A DNA stretch of 62,779 nt from JAQVEM01 sp034660395. GTDB lineage: Bacteria; Actinomycetota; Humimicrobiia; Humimicrobiales; Humimicrobiaceae. Location: assembly GCA_034660395.1 (NCBI GenBank), contig JAYEJA010000054.1:1-62779 (forward strand). Reading direction: 5' to 3'. The first letter of the stretch is position 1, and every line of letters begins with the position of its first letter. Positions 53,003-61,988 of the stretch are shown piece by piece. The notes beneath the pieces were generated by a model. It was not told the origin of the DNA. It did not search any database and saw only the letters and a list, made by a program, of their open reading frames with translations. Position numbers and translations under genes: made by a program.

Positions 53003-54224
53003 AAAGCTAATACGTTATTCAAATAAGATATTTGATCTATTTACCATAATAGCTTTAATTACCGACAGGCGGATAAGATCGCAGATTCCCACCGTAAAGA
53101 TAATAACTGCTGTAATAATAATGTATTTTACCAACCAGGGTTCGCTACATGGCCTCTCACAGGAGATAGCATACAAGAGGCTTAAAGGTTTTCTTCCATC
53201 TGTATCAACTATTGCAAGGTCTGCTGACAGCATGGACATCGGCTCCATAAGAGAGGTAGGCCAAAGCATATACAAAAAGGCAAGAGCGGCAAAAATGCTT
53301 GCCCCCTGCCATGGGATGTGGGTTGGTGTGGTAGACGACCATGAACAGGCAACCTCTTCCTACTGCAAGTGCAAGTATTGTAAAAGTAGGACTGTTACCA
53401 GAAAAGACGGAGTAAAGGACATACAGTTCTATCACCAGTTTGTAGCATTTATACTGGCAGGACCAAAGGTTAGCTTTATTCTTGATATAGAGCCGGTTCT
53501 TCCGGGAGAAGGAGAGATATCAAGCGCATATAGGCTCATAGAGAGGGTGTGCAGAAACTATCCCAGGGCATTTTCTATTGTAATAGGTGACGGGCTGTAT
53601 CTAAAGGAAACGGTATTTAAACTATTAAAGGCTCACCGTAAATATGCCATTGCCGTCCTAAAGGAAGAAAGAAGGCAGCTCTTTGAGGAAGCAGACAGAC
53701 TCTCGCTTCTATCAGAACCTAAAGTCTACAGGAAAGGCAGGACATATTACAGGGTCTGGGATCACTCCATATCCGGATGCTGGGATGGGTACGGAAGGGG
53801 TGTAAGGGTTATTGTATCAGAGGAGGCAACTCCGGTAAGGGCTCATTCAAAAGACGGGAAAAGTTTTGAAGAAAAAGTGAACAGGGCAAATCGGATGTGG
53901 GTCACAAATCTGCCCCGTTCAGAAGATCCCGGCAGTTTAAAAAATACTGTAAGCATCTGCCACAGCAGGTGGCAGATTGAAAATCAGTGTTTTAACGAGA
54001 CGGTAAATATCTGGAGCGCAGATCATGTATACAGGCATAGTAAAAATGCCATAACAGCATTTCTTCTCTTGCTCTTTATCTGTGTAAATATCGTGGGTAT
54101 CTTCCGCATAAGAAATATTAAAGACAGAAGCATAAAGACAAAGATATACCTGATAAGACTTGTAAGGTCAGGATTTCATACTGCCCGCAAACCACTTCCA
54201 ACAATTCCGCCAATTCCGATATAA
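52995..54224 (+). CDS. DDE-type transposase
   Basis: This 409-residue protein has an N-terminal DNA-binding half and an RNase H-like catalytic core. Candidate acidic residues are Asp in WVGVVDDHEQ (about 112), Asp in SIVIGDGLYLKE (about 203), and Glu in WQIENQCFNE (about 333 or 337), the usual D-D-E spacing with a helix after the last residue. It overlaps the small upstream gene, suggesting coupled translation. The frame is intact, so the element may be active. Confidence 0.85.
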   Translation: MFKKLIRYSNKIFDLFTIIALITDRRIRSQIPTVKIITAVIIMYFTNQGSLHGLSQEIAYKRLKGFLPSVSTIARSADSMDIGSIREVGQSIYKKARAAKMLAPCHGMWVGVVDDHEQATSSYCKCKYCKSRTVTRKDGVKDIQFYHQFVAFILAGPKVSFILDIEPVLPGEGEISSAYRLIERVCRNYPRAFSIVIGDGLYLKETVFKLLKAHRKYAIAVLKEERRQLFEEADRLSLLSEPKVYRKGRTYYRVWDHSISGCWDGYGRGVRVIVSEEATPVRAHSKDGKSFEEKVNRANRMWVTNLPRSEDPGSLKNTVSICHSRWQIENQCFNETVNIWSADHVYRHSKNAITAFLLLLFICVNIVGIFRIRNIKDRSIKTKIYLIRLVRSGFHTARKPLPTIPPIPI

Positions 54225-54438
54225 CACTCCTTTCTTTCTTAGTATTTGATAAATCAACCAGGTAACTTCTTTAATATTATCACAGAAAATGATATTTTAG
54301 GCACCCCAAAACATAAAAATCACCCTAATCTTTATCCCTAAAACTTTCATTTGGAAAATGGTCAAATGGATTTGTATGACAATAACCTTATTTTAGCTGA
54401 TATTTTAGTTGAAATTTGAAGAAGATGATTAATCGCTG

Positions 54439-54447
54439 CAAGCTGCC
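54439..54447. repeat. Target-site duplication, right copy
   Basis: CAAGCTGCC directly follows the right inverted end and matches 52497-52505 exactly. The rest of the 54225-54538 gap shows only the IS end and AT-rich spacer. Confidence 0.9.
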
Positions 54448-54538
54448 TGTATCTCTTGATTGTTAATTCCTTTTTTATTATACTCATACAAATTTATGAT
54501 TTTTCGTTTTTTAGTTATATTTTTCTTAAATAAATACG

Positions 54539-55468
54539 ATGGATTCAATAGTTATAAAAAACCTTATAAAAAAATACGGCAGAAAAACGGTTTTAAATAA
54601 TCTCAATCTTAATATAAAAGAAGGTGAATTTTATTGTCTTATGGGCCCGAATGGTTCAGGCAAAACCACCCTTTCATCAATTATCGCTTCCATAAGGACA
54701 CCAAATAGCGGAACCGTAGAAATATATGGTAAAAAACCGTTCATGTCAAAGGATATTATCGGTTACCTGCCGCAGGAAAATTTTTCGGATTCAAGCCTTA
54801 CCGGAAAAGAAAACCTTCTGTTTTTTGCAAGAATGCTGGGATATAAGAGAAAAGAAGCGTTATCCACAGTAAACGAACTCATCGATAAGATTGGACTTCA
54901 TGAAGATGCCAATAAAAGAGTCGGCAAGTACTCCGGGGGTATGAGAAAAAGATTAGAGCTTGCCACAATCCTTTTCCCTGGAACGAAAGTTTTAATTTTA
55001 GATGAGCCGACCACCGGCCTTGACCCCTCTGCAAGAAGAAATTTTTTCGGGCTTATTGATTTGATAAAGGACAAAACAACTACGATCATACTTATCACTC
55101 ACATCGGTTCCGACGCCGAAAACGCATCAATGGTCGGTCTTATAAATGAAGGCATAATAATAGCGGAGGGAACTCCCCCGGAACTTAAAAACAATACCGA
55201 TCTTAACAATGTGGTAAATGCGGAAACATCCGTTAAAAATGACCATATAAGAGAAATACTCAGCAGCTTTAACAGGGGAGAGGAGCTTCAGGAAACCGAC
55301 AGGGGTTATAAGATTTATACAAATGAAACTGCGGAAGTCATACCAAAAATAGTCAGAGCCGTTGAAGAAAAAGGATATAGAATCACCCAGATAGGTTCCG
55401 AGATACCGTCACTGGAAGATGTATTTTTCAAGCTTACAGGAAAAGCTATCAGGGAGGTAAATAAATGA
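54539..55468 (+). CDS. ABC exporter ATPase (DrrA/CcmA-type)
   Basis: This 309-residue ATPase has Walker A GPNGSGKTT (about 38-46), the signature YSGGMRKRLELA (about 130-141), Walker B VLILDEPTTGLDPSA (about 150-164) and an H-loop THIG. A C-terminal extension (about 220-309) is typical of ABC-2 drug/lipid export ATPases. The next gene starts within its last codons (4-bp overlap), so it pairs with that permease. Substrate unknown. Confidence 0.88.
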   Translation: MDSIVIKNLIKKYGRKTVLNNLNLNIKEGEFYCLMGPNGSGKTTLSSIIASIRTPNSGTVEIYGKKPFMSKDIIGYLPQENFSDSSLTGKENLLFFARMLGYKRKEALSTVNELIDKIGLHEDANKRVGKYSGGMRKRLELATILFPGTKVLILDEPTTGLDPSARRNFFGLIDLIKDKTTTIILITHIGSDAENASMVGLINEGIIIAEGTPPELKNNTDLNNVVNAETSVKNDHIREILSSFNRGEELQETDRGYKIYTNETAEVIPKIVRAVEEKGYRITQIGSEIPSLEDVFFKLTGKAIREVNK

Positions 55469-56232
55469 ACCAGATCTCCGCTACCTTTATAAAAGGATTA
55501 AAAGATAACCTTATGAGCATATCCTCTCTATTCTGGGTTATCGCCTGGCCGATAATCTGGCTGCTTCTGGGCGTATTCGTCTTTATGAAGGGCGTTCCTG
55601 AAGCATATCTCGGAATTGCAAAGGGACAGACCACGTTATCCATGGTCACTTTTTCTTTTATGATTGCAGGCATGACCAGTCTTGCAGCAACTATATCCGA
55701 AGACCGATACAAGGGCCTTTTTTTAAAACTAAAATCAATTCCGGTACAGCCCTGGAAAGAATCGATAGGAAGAATACTATCGGTACTTTTCTACGCCATT
55801 ATTAGTGTAATTATCATACTGGTTGTAGGAATTTCCCTGGGAGCCGAGTTCTCTTTCACAACAATAAACCTTTTTAAATCAATCGGCTTCCTAATACTGG
55901 GCATACTTGCTTCCGCCGGTGTAGGACTCGTTTGCGGTTCGCTTATTAAAAGCATTCAGGGAGCCATAATGACCGCAGTCGGTATTTCGGTCATAACTTC
56001 GGCAATATCAGGCGTATTTTTTGACTACAGCATGCTCTCCAAACCATTACAGGCATTCTCAAGGTACTGGCCCATGTCTTCAACAAATCAGATTATTTCG
56101 TTTTATCTTACAGGCAATGCGGGTTTCGATGCCACCTCAACTTCGAATATTTTATCTAATATAGCGATTTCCCTTGCATTCTTTTTTATAGGGCTTACTA
56201 TCTATACTAAATTTTGCTGGAAAAAAGAATAG
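55465..56232 (+). CDS. ABC-2 type exporter permease
   Basis: This 255-residue protein has six hydrophobic segments and the ABC-2 permease layout (VIAWPIIWLLLGVFVFMKG near the N-terminus, ISEDRYKGLFLKLKSIPV in the first cytoplasmic loop). It overlaps the ATPase gene by 4 bp and likely forms a homodimeric exporter with it. Confidence 0.85.
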   Translation: MNQISATFIKGLKDNLMSISSLFWVIAWPIIWLLLGVFVFMKGVPEAYLGIAKGQTTLSMVTFSFMIAGMTSLAATISEDRYKGLFLKLKSIPVQPWKESIGRILSVLFYAIISVIIILVVGISLGAEFSFTTINLFKSIGFLILGILASAGVGLVCGSLIKSIQGAIMTAVGISVITSAISGVFFDYSMLSKPLQAFSRYWPMSSTNQIISFYLTGNAGFDATSTSNILSNIAISLAFFFIGLTIYTKFCWKKE

Positions 56233-56285
56233 CTATTAAATTGTTAAGATTCAATTAAAATTTTATATCCGAACTACATCAAAAA

Positions 56286-56831
56286 ATGTCAATCAGGCAC
56301 AAAATTAAAAATTCAATACTTGAGCTAAAAACCGGAGATATAACGGAAGAGGGAACGGAAGCTATAGTAAATGCAGCAAACAGAGCGCTTTCACCCGGCG
56401 GCGGCGTATCCGGTGCAATCCACCGGGCAGCAGGGCCCGGGCTCTGGGAAGAATGCAGGACACTCGGGGGATGCAAAACATGTGAAGCTAAATTAAGCGG
56501 AGGATGCAACCTTAAGGCCAAGTATGTTATCCATACCGTAGGCCCGGTTTACAGCGGCAGTAAAAGTGACCCTGTAAATTTAAAAAGCAGTTATTATAAT
56601 TGCCTGCTTGTGGCCTCCAGTAATAAAATCAAAAGCATTTCATTTCCTTCAATAAGCACCGGGGTATTCGGATATCCTGTCAGGGGGGCCTCCCCCGTCG
56701 CATTGAAAACCATTATTGAATTCTTAAATGAACACCAGGAAATCGAAAGCGTTAAGATGGTCCTATTTTCCGAAAGAGACTACAAAACTTACAAAAATTC
56801 CCTTGACAGCATTTTAAAAGACTCAAAATAA
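56286..56831 (+). CDS. Macrodomain ADP-ribose hydrolase-like protein
   Basis: This 181-residue macrodomain has NAANRALSPGGGVSGAIHRA (about 30-49), the ADP-ribose-binding loop, and SFPSISTGVFGYPV (about 119-132). It probably removes ADP-ribose or acetyl from ADP-ribose derivatives (YmdB/O-acetyl-ADP-ribose deacetylase type). It follows the ABC exporter by 53 bp and converges on nrdJ. Confidence 0.9.
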   Translation: MSIRHKIKNSILELKTGDITEEGTEAIVNAANRALSPGGGVSGAIHRAAGPGLWEECRTLGGCKTCEAKLSGGCNLKAKYVIHTVGPVYSGSKSDPVNLKSSYYNCLLVASSNKIKSISFPSISTGVFGYPVRGASPVALKTIIEFLNEHQEIESVKMVLFSERDYKTYKNSLDSILKDSK

Positions 56832-56842
56832 TAAATCAGAAA

Positions 56843-59800
56843 TCAGGAACATTTGGAATAACCGCAGCTCCTGCATGTATAACATCCGCCTTCAGGTTCC
56901 ATTATTTCCCCACATTCCGGACATACTACAAGCGACCTCGGTCCGCTTGCTGCATTCAAGTCAAATTTATTCGTCCCCTTCAGATAAAAATCCACTGCCT
57001 TTGCAATCGCATCGGGACAGGAAAGTACGTGGGTATTATTGTCGGCAATACATGTTGCGCATCTTATGCCTTCCAGCTGGTTCTTTATTGACTCAATATC
57101 AATTCCAGACCTTATAGCAATAGAAATAAGCCTCCCTACGGCTTCGGCCAGCGCAGCACAACCTTCTTCACCGGTATTGGTGAATATCTCACATATCCCG
57201 TTTTCATCAGAATTTATGGTTACATAAAGCTTTCCACAGTTACCAATTCTATATTTCTTCGTCATACCATAAGTAACTTCAGGCCGGGGCCTTGGTTTTA
57301 ACTTTCCTTCCTTTAACTCTCCTGGACTGCCTGGTTCTTTTAACTTTTCAATTTTGCCTTTTCCGTTTCCCTCAACCTGCAGCACCTGTTCGCCCTTGCT
57401 CCTGTCCCTGAATATAGTTATTCCCTTGCATCCCAGTCTATATGCTAACATATATGATGCATCAACATCCTGAACGGTTGCATCACTGGAAAAATTTACC
57501 GTCTTTGAAACTGCATTGTCCACATACTTCTGGAATGTTGCCTGGGTTCTCACATGCCATTTCGGGGATATCTCATGCGCCGTAACAAATATCCTCTTGT
57601 ATTCCTTCGGCACTTCTTCAATATCTTTCAGGCTGCCCTTTTCGGATATCTTTTCCATTAAATCTTCACTGAAAAATTCCTCGTCAATTGCTATCTTCTT
57701 AAAATATTTATTAAGCTCCACCAATTTGTCATTATCCATAACATTTTTAACAAACGATATGGCAAACAATGGTTCTACCCCGCTTGAACAATCGGCAATA
57801 ATACTCAGGGTGCCTGTAGGGGCAATGGTTGTCGTAGTTACATTCCTTATCTCATATCCATCAGGGCTGTCATACACACTGCCTTTAAAATTAGGGAAGA
57901 CGCCTTTCTCTTTTGCCAGCTCTTTTGATGCATTTTTAGATTCATCCTGTATGAAACTCATAATTTTCTGCGCAAGCTCAAGAGCTTCCTCACTATCGTA
58001 AGGAATACCAAGAACAATCAGTAGATCAGCATAGCCCATGACACCAAGTCCAATTTTCCTGTTCCCCCGCGACATTTGCTCTATCTTCTCAAGCGGATAC
58101 CTGCTCATATCTATTACATCATCCAGAAATCTTACGGAAATATGAACAATTCTTTTTAACCTGTCATAATCTACCTGTTTTATACCCTCTTCTTCCTTAG
58201 CCATGTTTGCCAGATTTATGGATCCCAGATTACATGCCTCATAGGGAAGCAGGGGCTGTTCGCCGCAATTTCTGACAACAATCCCATTTGCAATATATGA
58301 ATTACTTACAGGTTCATTAAAATCAAAAACCTCTTTCCTGCCTGCATACTTTACTTCCTCAACTCTATCAATGAATTCATTATAGTAATTTTTAGAAGAA
58401 AGTTTTTCAAATTTGAATGACTTAAGTAATTTTTCTTTTCTTTCCAGCAGGAAACCTGCCTCTTTTTGGAATCTTTTCTTGGAGACACCCCCGGATATAA
58501 AAAGCCCGAAGTAATTATCATCCCCGGCTTTATAGCTTTTATGTTCTCCTTCTTTATTGGTATAAGAAAAGTTCTTTGAGAATGAATATTTCCTGGTTAA
58601 AATATTGGACTTGATTCCCAGGTTTAACAGCAGCATTTGAACGCCCTTTAATAATTTTTTAGAAGACGAGCTTATCTTTATAGTTCCATCCGTATCATCT
58701 ATACTTCCATCCGAGCTAAAAATTCCTTTTAGAAATCCAACCGAAGCTTCTTTAGGAGCACGCATCAAACTTTCCGGTACTTCTTTTTGACGGGAAGTAC
58801 ATGCCTTAACTCCTAATTCTTTAAAAAATTCAACAAACCCCTTTGAATGATATGATAGATTTATTACTCCATTTTCCCTTATTATTTCCTTTACATTATA
58901 GTTATACCATCTGCTTATAATCTGATTAAAATATGAAGCAAGTTCTCTGTCTTCATGCCCAAAAGTAAATTCGACCCTGTCATCTCTTAGCCAGCCGTCA
59001 CCAATTAACCATCCTAAAATTTCTCCAAGCTCGCAGGACCAGTATTCAGGTAAATCAAGGATCTTTCTTTTTGTAAAACTATTCAATTCCTTAACTTTCC
59101 CGTTACTAAATATTTTTCTGTTTGCCACAAATTTACCCAGCGGCTGGATTAGCACCTCATCATCCTTTTTAAGTTCTATAAGTTCTTTATATCCATTTGT
59201 AGTCAATACTTTATGCTCCGGGGTAGCTTCGATTTCATAACCTGAGTAAGTTTTCAATCTATATGTATCCTTTTTTCCCCTATTCCAGGATTTTATGTTC
59301 TCATTCTTAAAAATATCCAAATTTTTATCTGAAAATTCTTTTGAAACCTTATATTCCAGAGCTCTCTTATCAAAAAGCATACTTACATTTTCGCCGGCCT
59401 TTATCATCTCATACAAATCCCCTGCTTTGATAAAGCCCCTGTCGGTAGAAATTAAAGTTTTACCTGAAACGCATGGATTGGTGCTTTCAATCTGTCCCAT
59501 ATTCGGGGTGGGGTTATCTTTATTTAACCTGTCCAGGAATACAATGCCCGGGTCACCGCTCTTCCATGCATTTTCAACAATTTTACTGAATACTTCCTTT
59601 GCCTTGTACTTATCTACTACTTCCTTTGTCCTGGGGTTTACGATTTCATACTCCTCATCATTTTCAACCGCCTTCATAAACTTTTCGGTTACTCCTACCG
59701 ATATATTGAAGTTAGTTAATTTTTCGTTATCTTCCTTTGAAGTTATAAAATCAAGAATATCGGGATGGTCCACTCTTAAGATTCCCATATTAGCTCCTCT

Positions 59801-60355
59801 TCTTGTACCGCCCTGCTTGATGGTATCTGTAGCTGCATTAAACACCGTCATAAAAGATATCGGACCGCTTGAAACTCCTTTTGTAGAGAGTACCACATCG
59901 TTTTTAGGCCTGATGTTAGAAAATGAATACCCGACTCCCCCTCCGGACTTCTGAATCAGTGCTGTTTCCTTCAGCGCCTCAAAAATAGCAGTCATGGAAT
60001 CGCCTACCGGCAGAACAAAACATGCCGACAGCTGCTGGAGCTCTTTACCCGCATTCATAAGGGTTGGTGAATTCGGCAAAAAATCAAGGTCTGCCATTAT
60101 GTCAAAAAACTGCTTTTCTATCTCTCCTACTTCCTCTTCTGTCCTGCCGTACTTCCCTTCTGCCAACGCAACATTCCTCGCAACTCTTACAAACATATCT
60201 CTCGGGGTTTCGAGTAAAACTCCTTTCTCATCTCTTTTAAGGTACCTTCTTTCCAGAACCTTAACGGCATTTTCAGATAGATTAACTTTTTTACTCAGGT
60301 AATAACTGTTCTTTTGTTTTTTATTAACCTTCTTTTTCGTATCTTCGGCTTCCAT
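56843..60355 (-). CDS. nrdJ: Adenosylcobalamin-dependent ribonucleotide reductase with intein
   Basis: NrdJ makes deoxyribonucleotides with B12 radical chemistry. The 1170-residue precursor includes a 402-residue intein, leaving 768 extein residues. Extein landmarks are FLPNSPTLMNAGKELQQLSA (about 93-112), GGGVGYSFSNIRP (about 138-150), the catalytic Asn-Pro-Cys-Gly-Glu (split by the intein), PTGTLSIIADCSSGVEPLFA (near 841-860) and the C-terminal TSCPD-like block with zinc-ribbon CPECGEIMEP. The intein lies exactly before the radical Cys, so splicing is needed for activity. The ATG follows GGAGG, and NrdR boxes lie in the promoter. Confidence 0.97.
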   Translation of the reverse strand: MEAEDTKKKVNKKQKNSYYLSKKVNLSENAVKVLERRYLKRDEKGVLLETPRDMFVRVARNVALAEGKYGRTEEEVGEIEKQFFDIMADLDFLPNSPTLMNAGKELQQLSACFVLPVGDSMTAIFEALKETALIQKSGGGVGYSFSNIRPKNDVVLSTKGVSSGPISFMTVFNAATDTIKQGGTRRGANMGILRVDHPDILDFITSKEDNEKLTNFNISVGVTEKFMKAVENDEEYEIVNPRTKEVVDKYKAKEVFSKIVENAWKSGDPGIVFLDRLNKDNPTPNMGQIESTNPCVSGKTLISTDRGFIKAGDLYEMIKAGENVSMLFDKRALEYKVSKEFSDKNLDIFKNENIKSWNRGKKDTYRLKTYSGYEIEATPEHKVLTTNGYKELIELKKDDEVLIQPLGKFVANRKIFSNGKVKELNSFTKRKILDLPEYWSCELGEILGWLIGDGWLRDDRVEFTFGHEDRELASYFNQIISRWYNYNVKEIIRENGVINLSYHSKGFVEFFKELGVKACTSRQKEVPESLMRAPKEASVGFLKGIFSSDGSIDDTDGTIKISSSSKKLLKGVQMLLLNLGIKSNILTRKYSFSKNFSYTNKEGEHKSYKAGDDNYFGLFISGGVSKKRFQKEAGFLLERKEKLLKSFKFEKLSSKNYYNEFIDRVEEVKYAGRKEVFDFNEPVSNSYIANGIVVRNCGEQPLLPYEACNLGSINLANMAKEEEGIKQVDYDRLKRIVHISVRFLDDVIDMSRYPLEKIEQMSRGNRKIGLGVMGYADLLIVLGIPYDSEEALELAQKIMSFIQDESKNASKELAKEKGVFPNFKGSVYDSPDGYEIRNVTTTTIAPTGTLSIIADCSSGVEPLFAISFVKNVMDNDKLVELNKYFKKIAIDEEFFSEDLMEKISEKGSLKDIEEVPKEYKRIFVTAHEISPKWHVRTQATFQKYVDNAVSKTVNFSSDATVQDVDASYMLAYRLGCKGITIFRDRSKGEQVLQVEGNGKGKIEKLKEPGSPGELKEGKLKPRPRPEVTYGMTKKYRIGNCGKLYVTINSDENGICEIFTNTGEEGCAALAEAVGRLISIAIRSGIDIESIKNQLEGIRCATCIADNNTHVLSCPDAIAKAVDFYLKGTNKFDLNAASGPRSLVVCPECGEIMEPEGGCYTCRSCGYSKCS
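58268..59473 (-). other. NrdJ intein with LAGLIDADG homing endonuclease
   Basis: The intein is residues 295-696 of the precursor. It starts CVSGKTLISTDRGFIKAGDL, has TPEHKVL (block B) and two LAGLIDADG helices (LGEILGWLIGDG and VGFLKGIFSSDG), and ends SNSYIANGIVVRN just before the +1 Cys. The penultimate His and the block F His are replaced (Arg and Asn), unlike the common HN-C end. The mature joint is NP-CGEQPLL. Confidence 0.93.
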
Positions 60356-60530
60356 TAACCGGCACCTCCATAACCTTTTAATTAATAATACAGAAGAAAC
60401 AATCGGATAATTATTTAAAACCCCGGGCCCGGAATAAAGAGAGCAAGAAAAACATTAATATTCGCACCATAATTTCTTTTTACTCTCCAAAATCTGCCGC
60501 TTATCTGCTCAGGGGGAACTTCATCTTCTT

Positions 60531-60581
60531 AACATATATTGTGTACATAATTATAATAATATACTATATATTGTATGTCAA
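60531..60581 (-). promoter_or_regulatory. nrdJ promoter with two NrdR-box-like palindromes
   Basis: On the minus strand: perfect -35 TTGACA (60581-60576), 17-bp spacer, -10 TATTAT (60558-60553). Box B (60561-60576, ATACTATATATTGTAT as read on the plus strand) matches the NrdR consensus acaCwATATaTwGtgt at 14 of 16 and fills the spacer. Box A (around 60529-60544, plus strand AACATATATTGTGT) lies just downstream. The two centres are 32 bp apart, about three helical turns. Confidence 0.75.
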
Positions 60582-60785
60582 TATGCGTTTTTGCTTAATT
60601 TGTAAAATTTTAACTTTTTAAAACTAAATTACAATAGATAACCTGAAAATCGTTTTTTTTATAATTCAGATGCATCATTTCCATTACGAAATTGCCATCA
60701 AATTCCCTAAAAAAACAATTAATAGCTGCTAATTGATTTAATTAAAAAATTTTTAAATTAAATAATACAACAACACAACCATTTC

Positions 60786-60794
60786 TGGTATAAT
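60786..60794 (+). promoter_or_regulatory. Extended -10 promoter of the bS22-like gene
   Basis: TGGTATAAT (60786-60794) is an extended -10 about 76 bp upstream of the small ORF at 60871. No strong -35 is seen. The remaining part of the 60356-60870 gap holds the nrdJ promoter and a CCGGGCCCGG palindrome at 60423. Confidence 0.45.
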
Positions 60795-60870
60795 AACTTA
60801 CCCGTATAGCAGGTAAAATGTATAAATTCATTTATTTTATAAACACACAGTTGAACCAGGGGCGTATATC

Positions 60871-60966
60871 ATGGGCTCGGTTATTAAAAAGAGAAGAAAA
60901 AAAATGAGAAAGAAAAAGCATAAAAAAATGCTTAAAAAAACAAGATGGCAGAGAAGAAATAAATAG
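60871..60966 (+). CDS. bS22-like (AURKAIP1/COX24-domain) ribosomal mini-protein
   Basis: This 31-residue Lys/Arg-rich protein (MGSVIKKRRKKMRKKKHKKM then LKKTRWQRRNK) closely follows the actinobacterial bS22/AURKAIP1-COX24 family, whose members start MGSVIKKRRKRMSKKKHRK. It is a small ribosome-bound protein of the 30S subunit. ATG 60871 follows AGGGG at a normal distance. It is too short for usual gene callers. It is a strong actinobacterial marker. Confidence 0.9.
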   Translation: MGSVIKKRRKKMRKKKHKKMLKKTRWQRRNK

Positions 60967-61082
60967 TATAAATAAAATTACCCTAACCTCATGCTGTCAT
61001 ATCTGCATCTTAATCATTTAATAACTGCATAATGCTAAAGATATTTTCTTTGTATATTATAAGTGGGATTCACTATAGATTA

Positions 61083-61988
61083 CTATAATTCTTTTACTAT
61101 CGGCATTAATTTCTTCTCCAGAAATTCCTCATCCTCTTTCATTTCTTCCCTGAAGATATGCCACTCTTCAATATGTTCGGCGCTGCCCCCCGGGGGTATC
61201 ATGCCAAGACCACCGAGTGTTTCCATTTCCAGCACCTCTGAATCAGTATAGACTTCTATGTTTGCGCCAAAATCTGGATACTTTGCATCGGGTTTATGTT
61301 TATAACTTTTAATAAAAAGGCACTCTTTAAGACTATAGGCAAACCAGCCGGCTGTATTCAGTACACCAATCTTCTGCTTTTCTTCTGCACCTGGAACCTG
61401 CCCCACCTGGATAAATTTATTACCCCAGATAAATCTGGAATCAGCCATCCTGGTATAGGGCCAGAGAACCAGCGAACGTGCCGGCTTTAGATCCGCATCC
61501 CCTGCCCTGTACGGCTCCTGCGGTATTATTGCCCTTCCGCCTTTTGCCATCACCGTAATTGCCCAGGGTGCTGCCTCTATCCCCCATTGGCTTTTATTAA
61601 CCAGCCGGTGTAATATTTTTACATTATTTTTCTTACCGAATGTTATTTCCATCTCTTTCCGGATGCCTGTTTTATCTTCCACATCCTGCACCATTTTCAG
61701 CGTTTCGCCATCCAGCTCGTAATTGACCGGGCCGTTATCCGGAGAATATGTACGGATAATATCTTCCGGAGAATGCCACAGTCTGTGGCCCCCATAAATC
61801 ATCCACTCATCTCCTCCGGTTTTTCCCTGCTGCTCCTTATTCTCTCCCAGAATATTTATACCATCTATAAAGCCGAACCGTATAATCCTTGGTCCAACGT
61901 CGGTTAAAATTACCGCTTCCATCTCTTCATTAGCAATACGTACACATTTTTTCCATCCGCCATATTCATAATTTTCAGTAATATCCAT
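61083..61988 (-). CDS. Galactose-mutarotase-like protein (DUF4380 type)
   Basis: This 301-residue protein has the beta-sandwich rhythm of the aldose-1-epimerase superfamily, DUF4380-like: VILTDVGPRIIRFGFIDGIN (about 26-45), MIYGGHRLWHSPED (about 63-76) and NVKILHRLVNKSQWGIEAAP (about 123-142). It lacks the classic mutarotase Glu/His layout that I can identify. A role in sugar metabolism is likely but the substrate is unknown. Confidence 0.6.
   Translation of the reverse strand: MDITENYEYGGWKKCVRIANEEMEAVILTDVGPRIIRFGFIDGINILGENKEQQGKTGGDEWMIYGGHRLWHSPEDIIRTYSPDNGPVNYELDGETLKMVQDVEDKTGIRKEMEITFGKKNNVKILHRLVNKSQWGIEAAPWAITVMAKGGRAIIPQEPYRAGDADLKPARSLVLWPYTRMADSRFIWGNKFIQVGQVPGAEEKQKIGVLNTAGWFAYSLKECLFIKSYKHKPDAKYPDFGANIEVYTDSEVLEMETLGGLGMIPPGGSAEHIEEWHIFREEMKEDEEFLEKKLMPIVKEL

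Larger units (their letters stand above)
52506..54438 (+). mobile_element. Complete insertion sequence, two genes, 1933 bp
   Basis: The ends are CAGCAATTAATCATCT (52506-52521) and AGATGATTAATCGCTG (54423-54438), inverted copies that match at 15 of 16 bases. CAAGCTGCC flanks both ends directly. Inside are a DUF6788-type small gene and a DDE transposase, overlapping by 8 bp. Two intact genes, ends and duplication point to a recent, probably active insertion. It sits in the spacer upstream of the DtxR-feoB operon and the ABC exporter. The family was not determined by search; 9-bp duplications occur in several IS families. Confidence 0.93.

Noticed and set aside
52555..54302. GCCTAAAA/TTTTAGGC as the ends of the insertion sequence
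   Set aside because: Only 8 bp match and no flanking duplication exists. The 16-bp ends at 52506 and 54438 with a perfect 9-bp duplication explain the element better.
60356..60870. A cobalamin riboswitch upstream of nrdJ
   Set aside because: No B12-box (about GCCACTG) or matching stem was visible in the leader; the sequence is AT-rich promoter with NrdR boxes.
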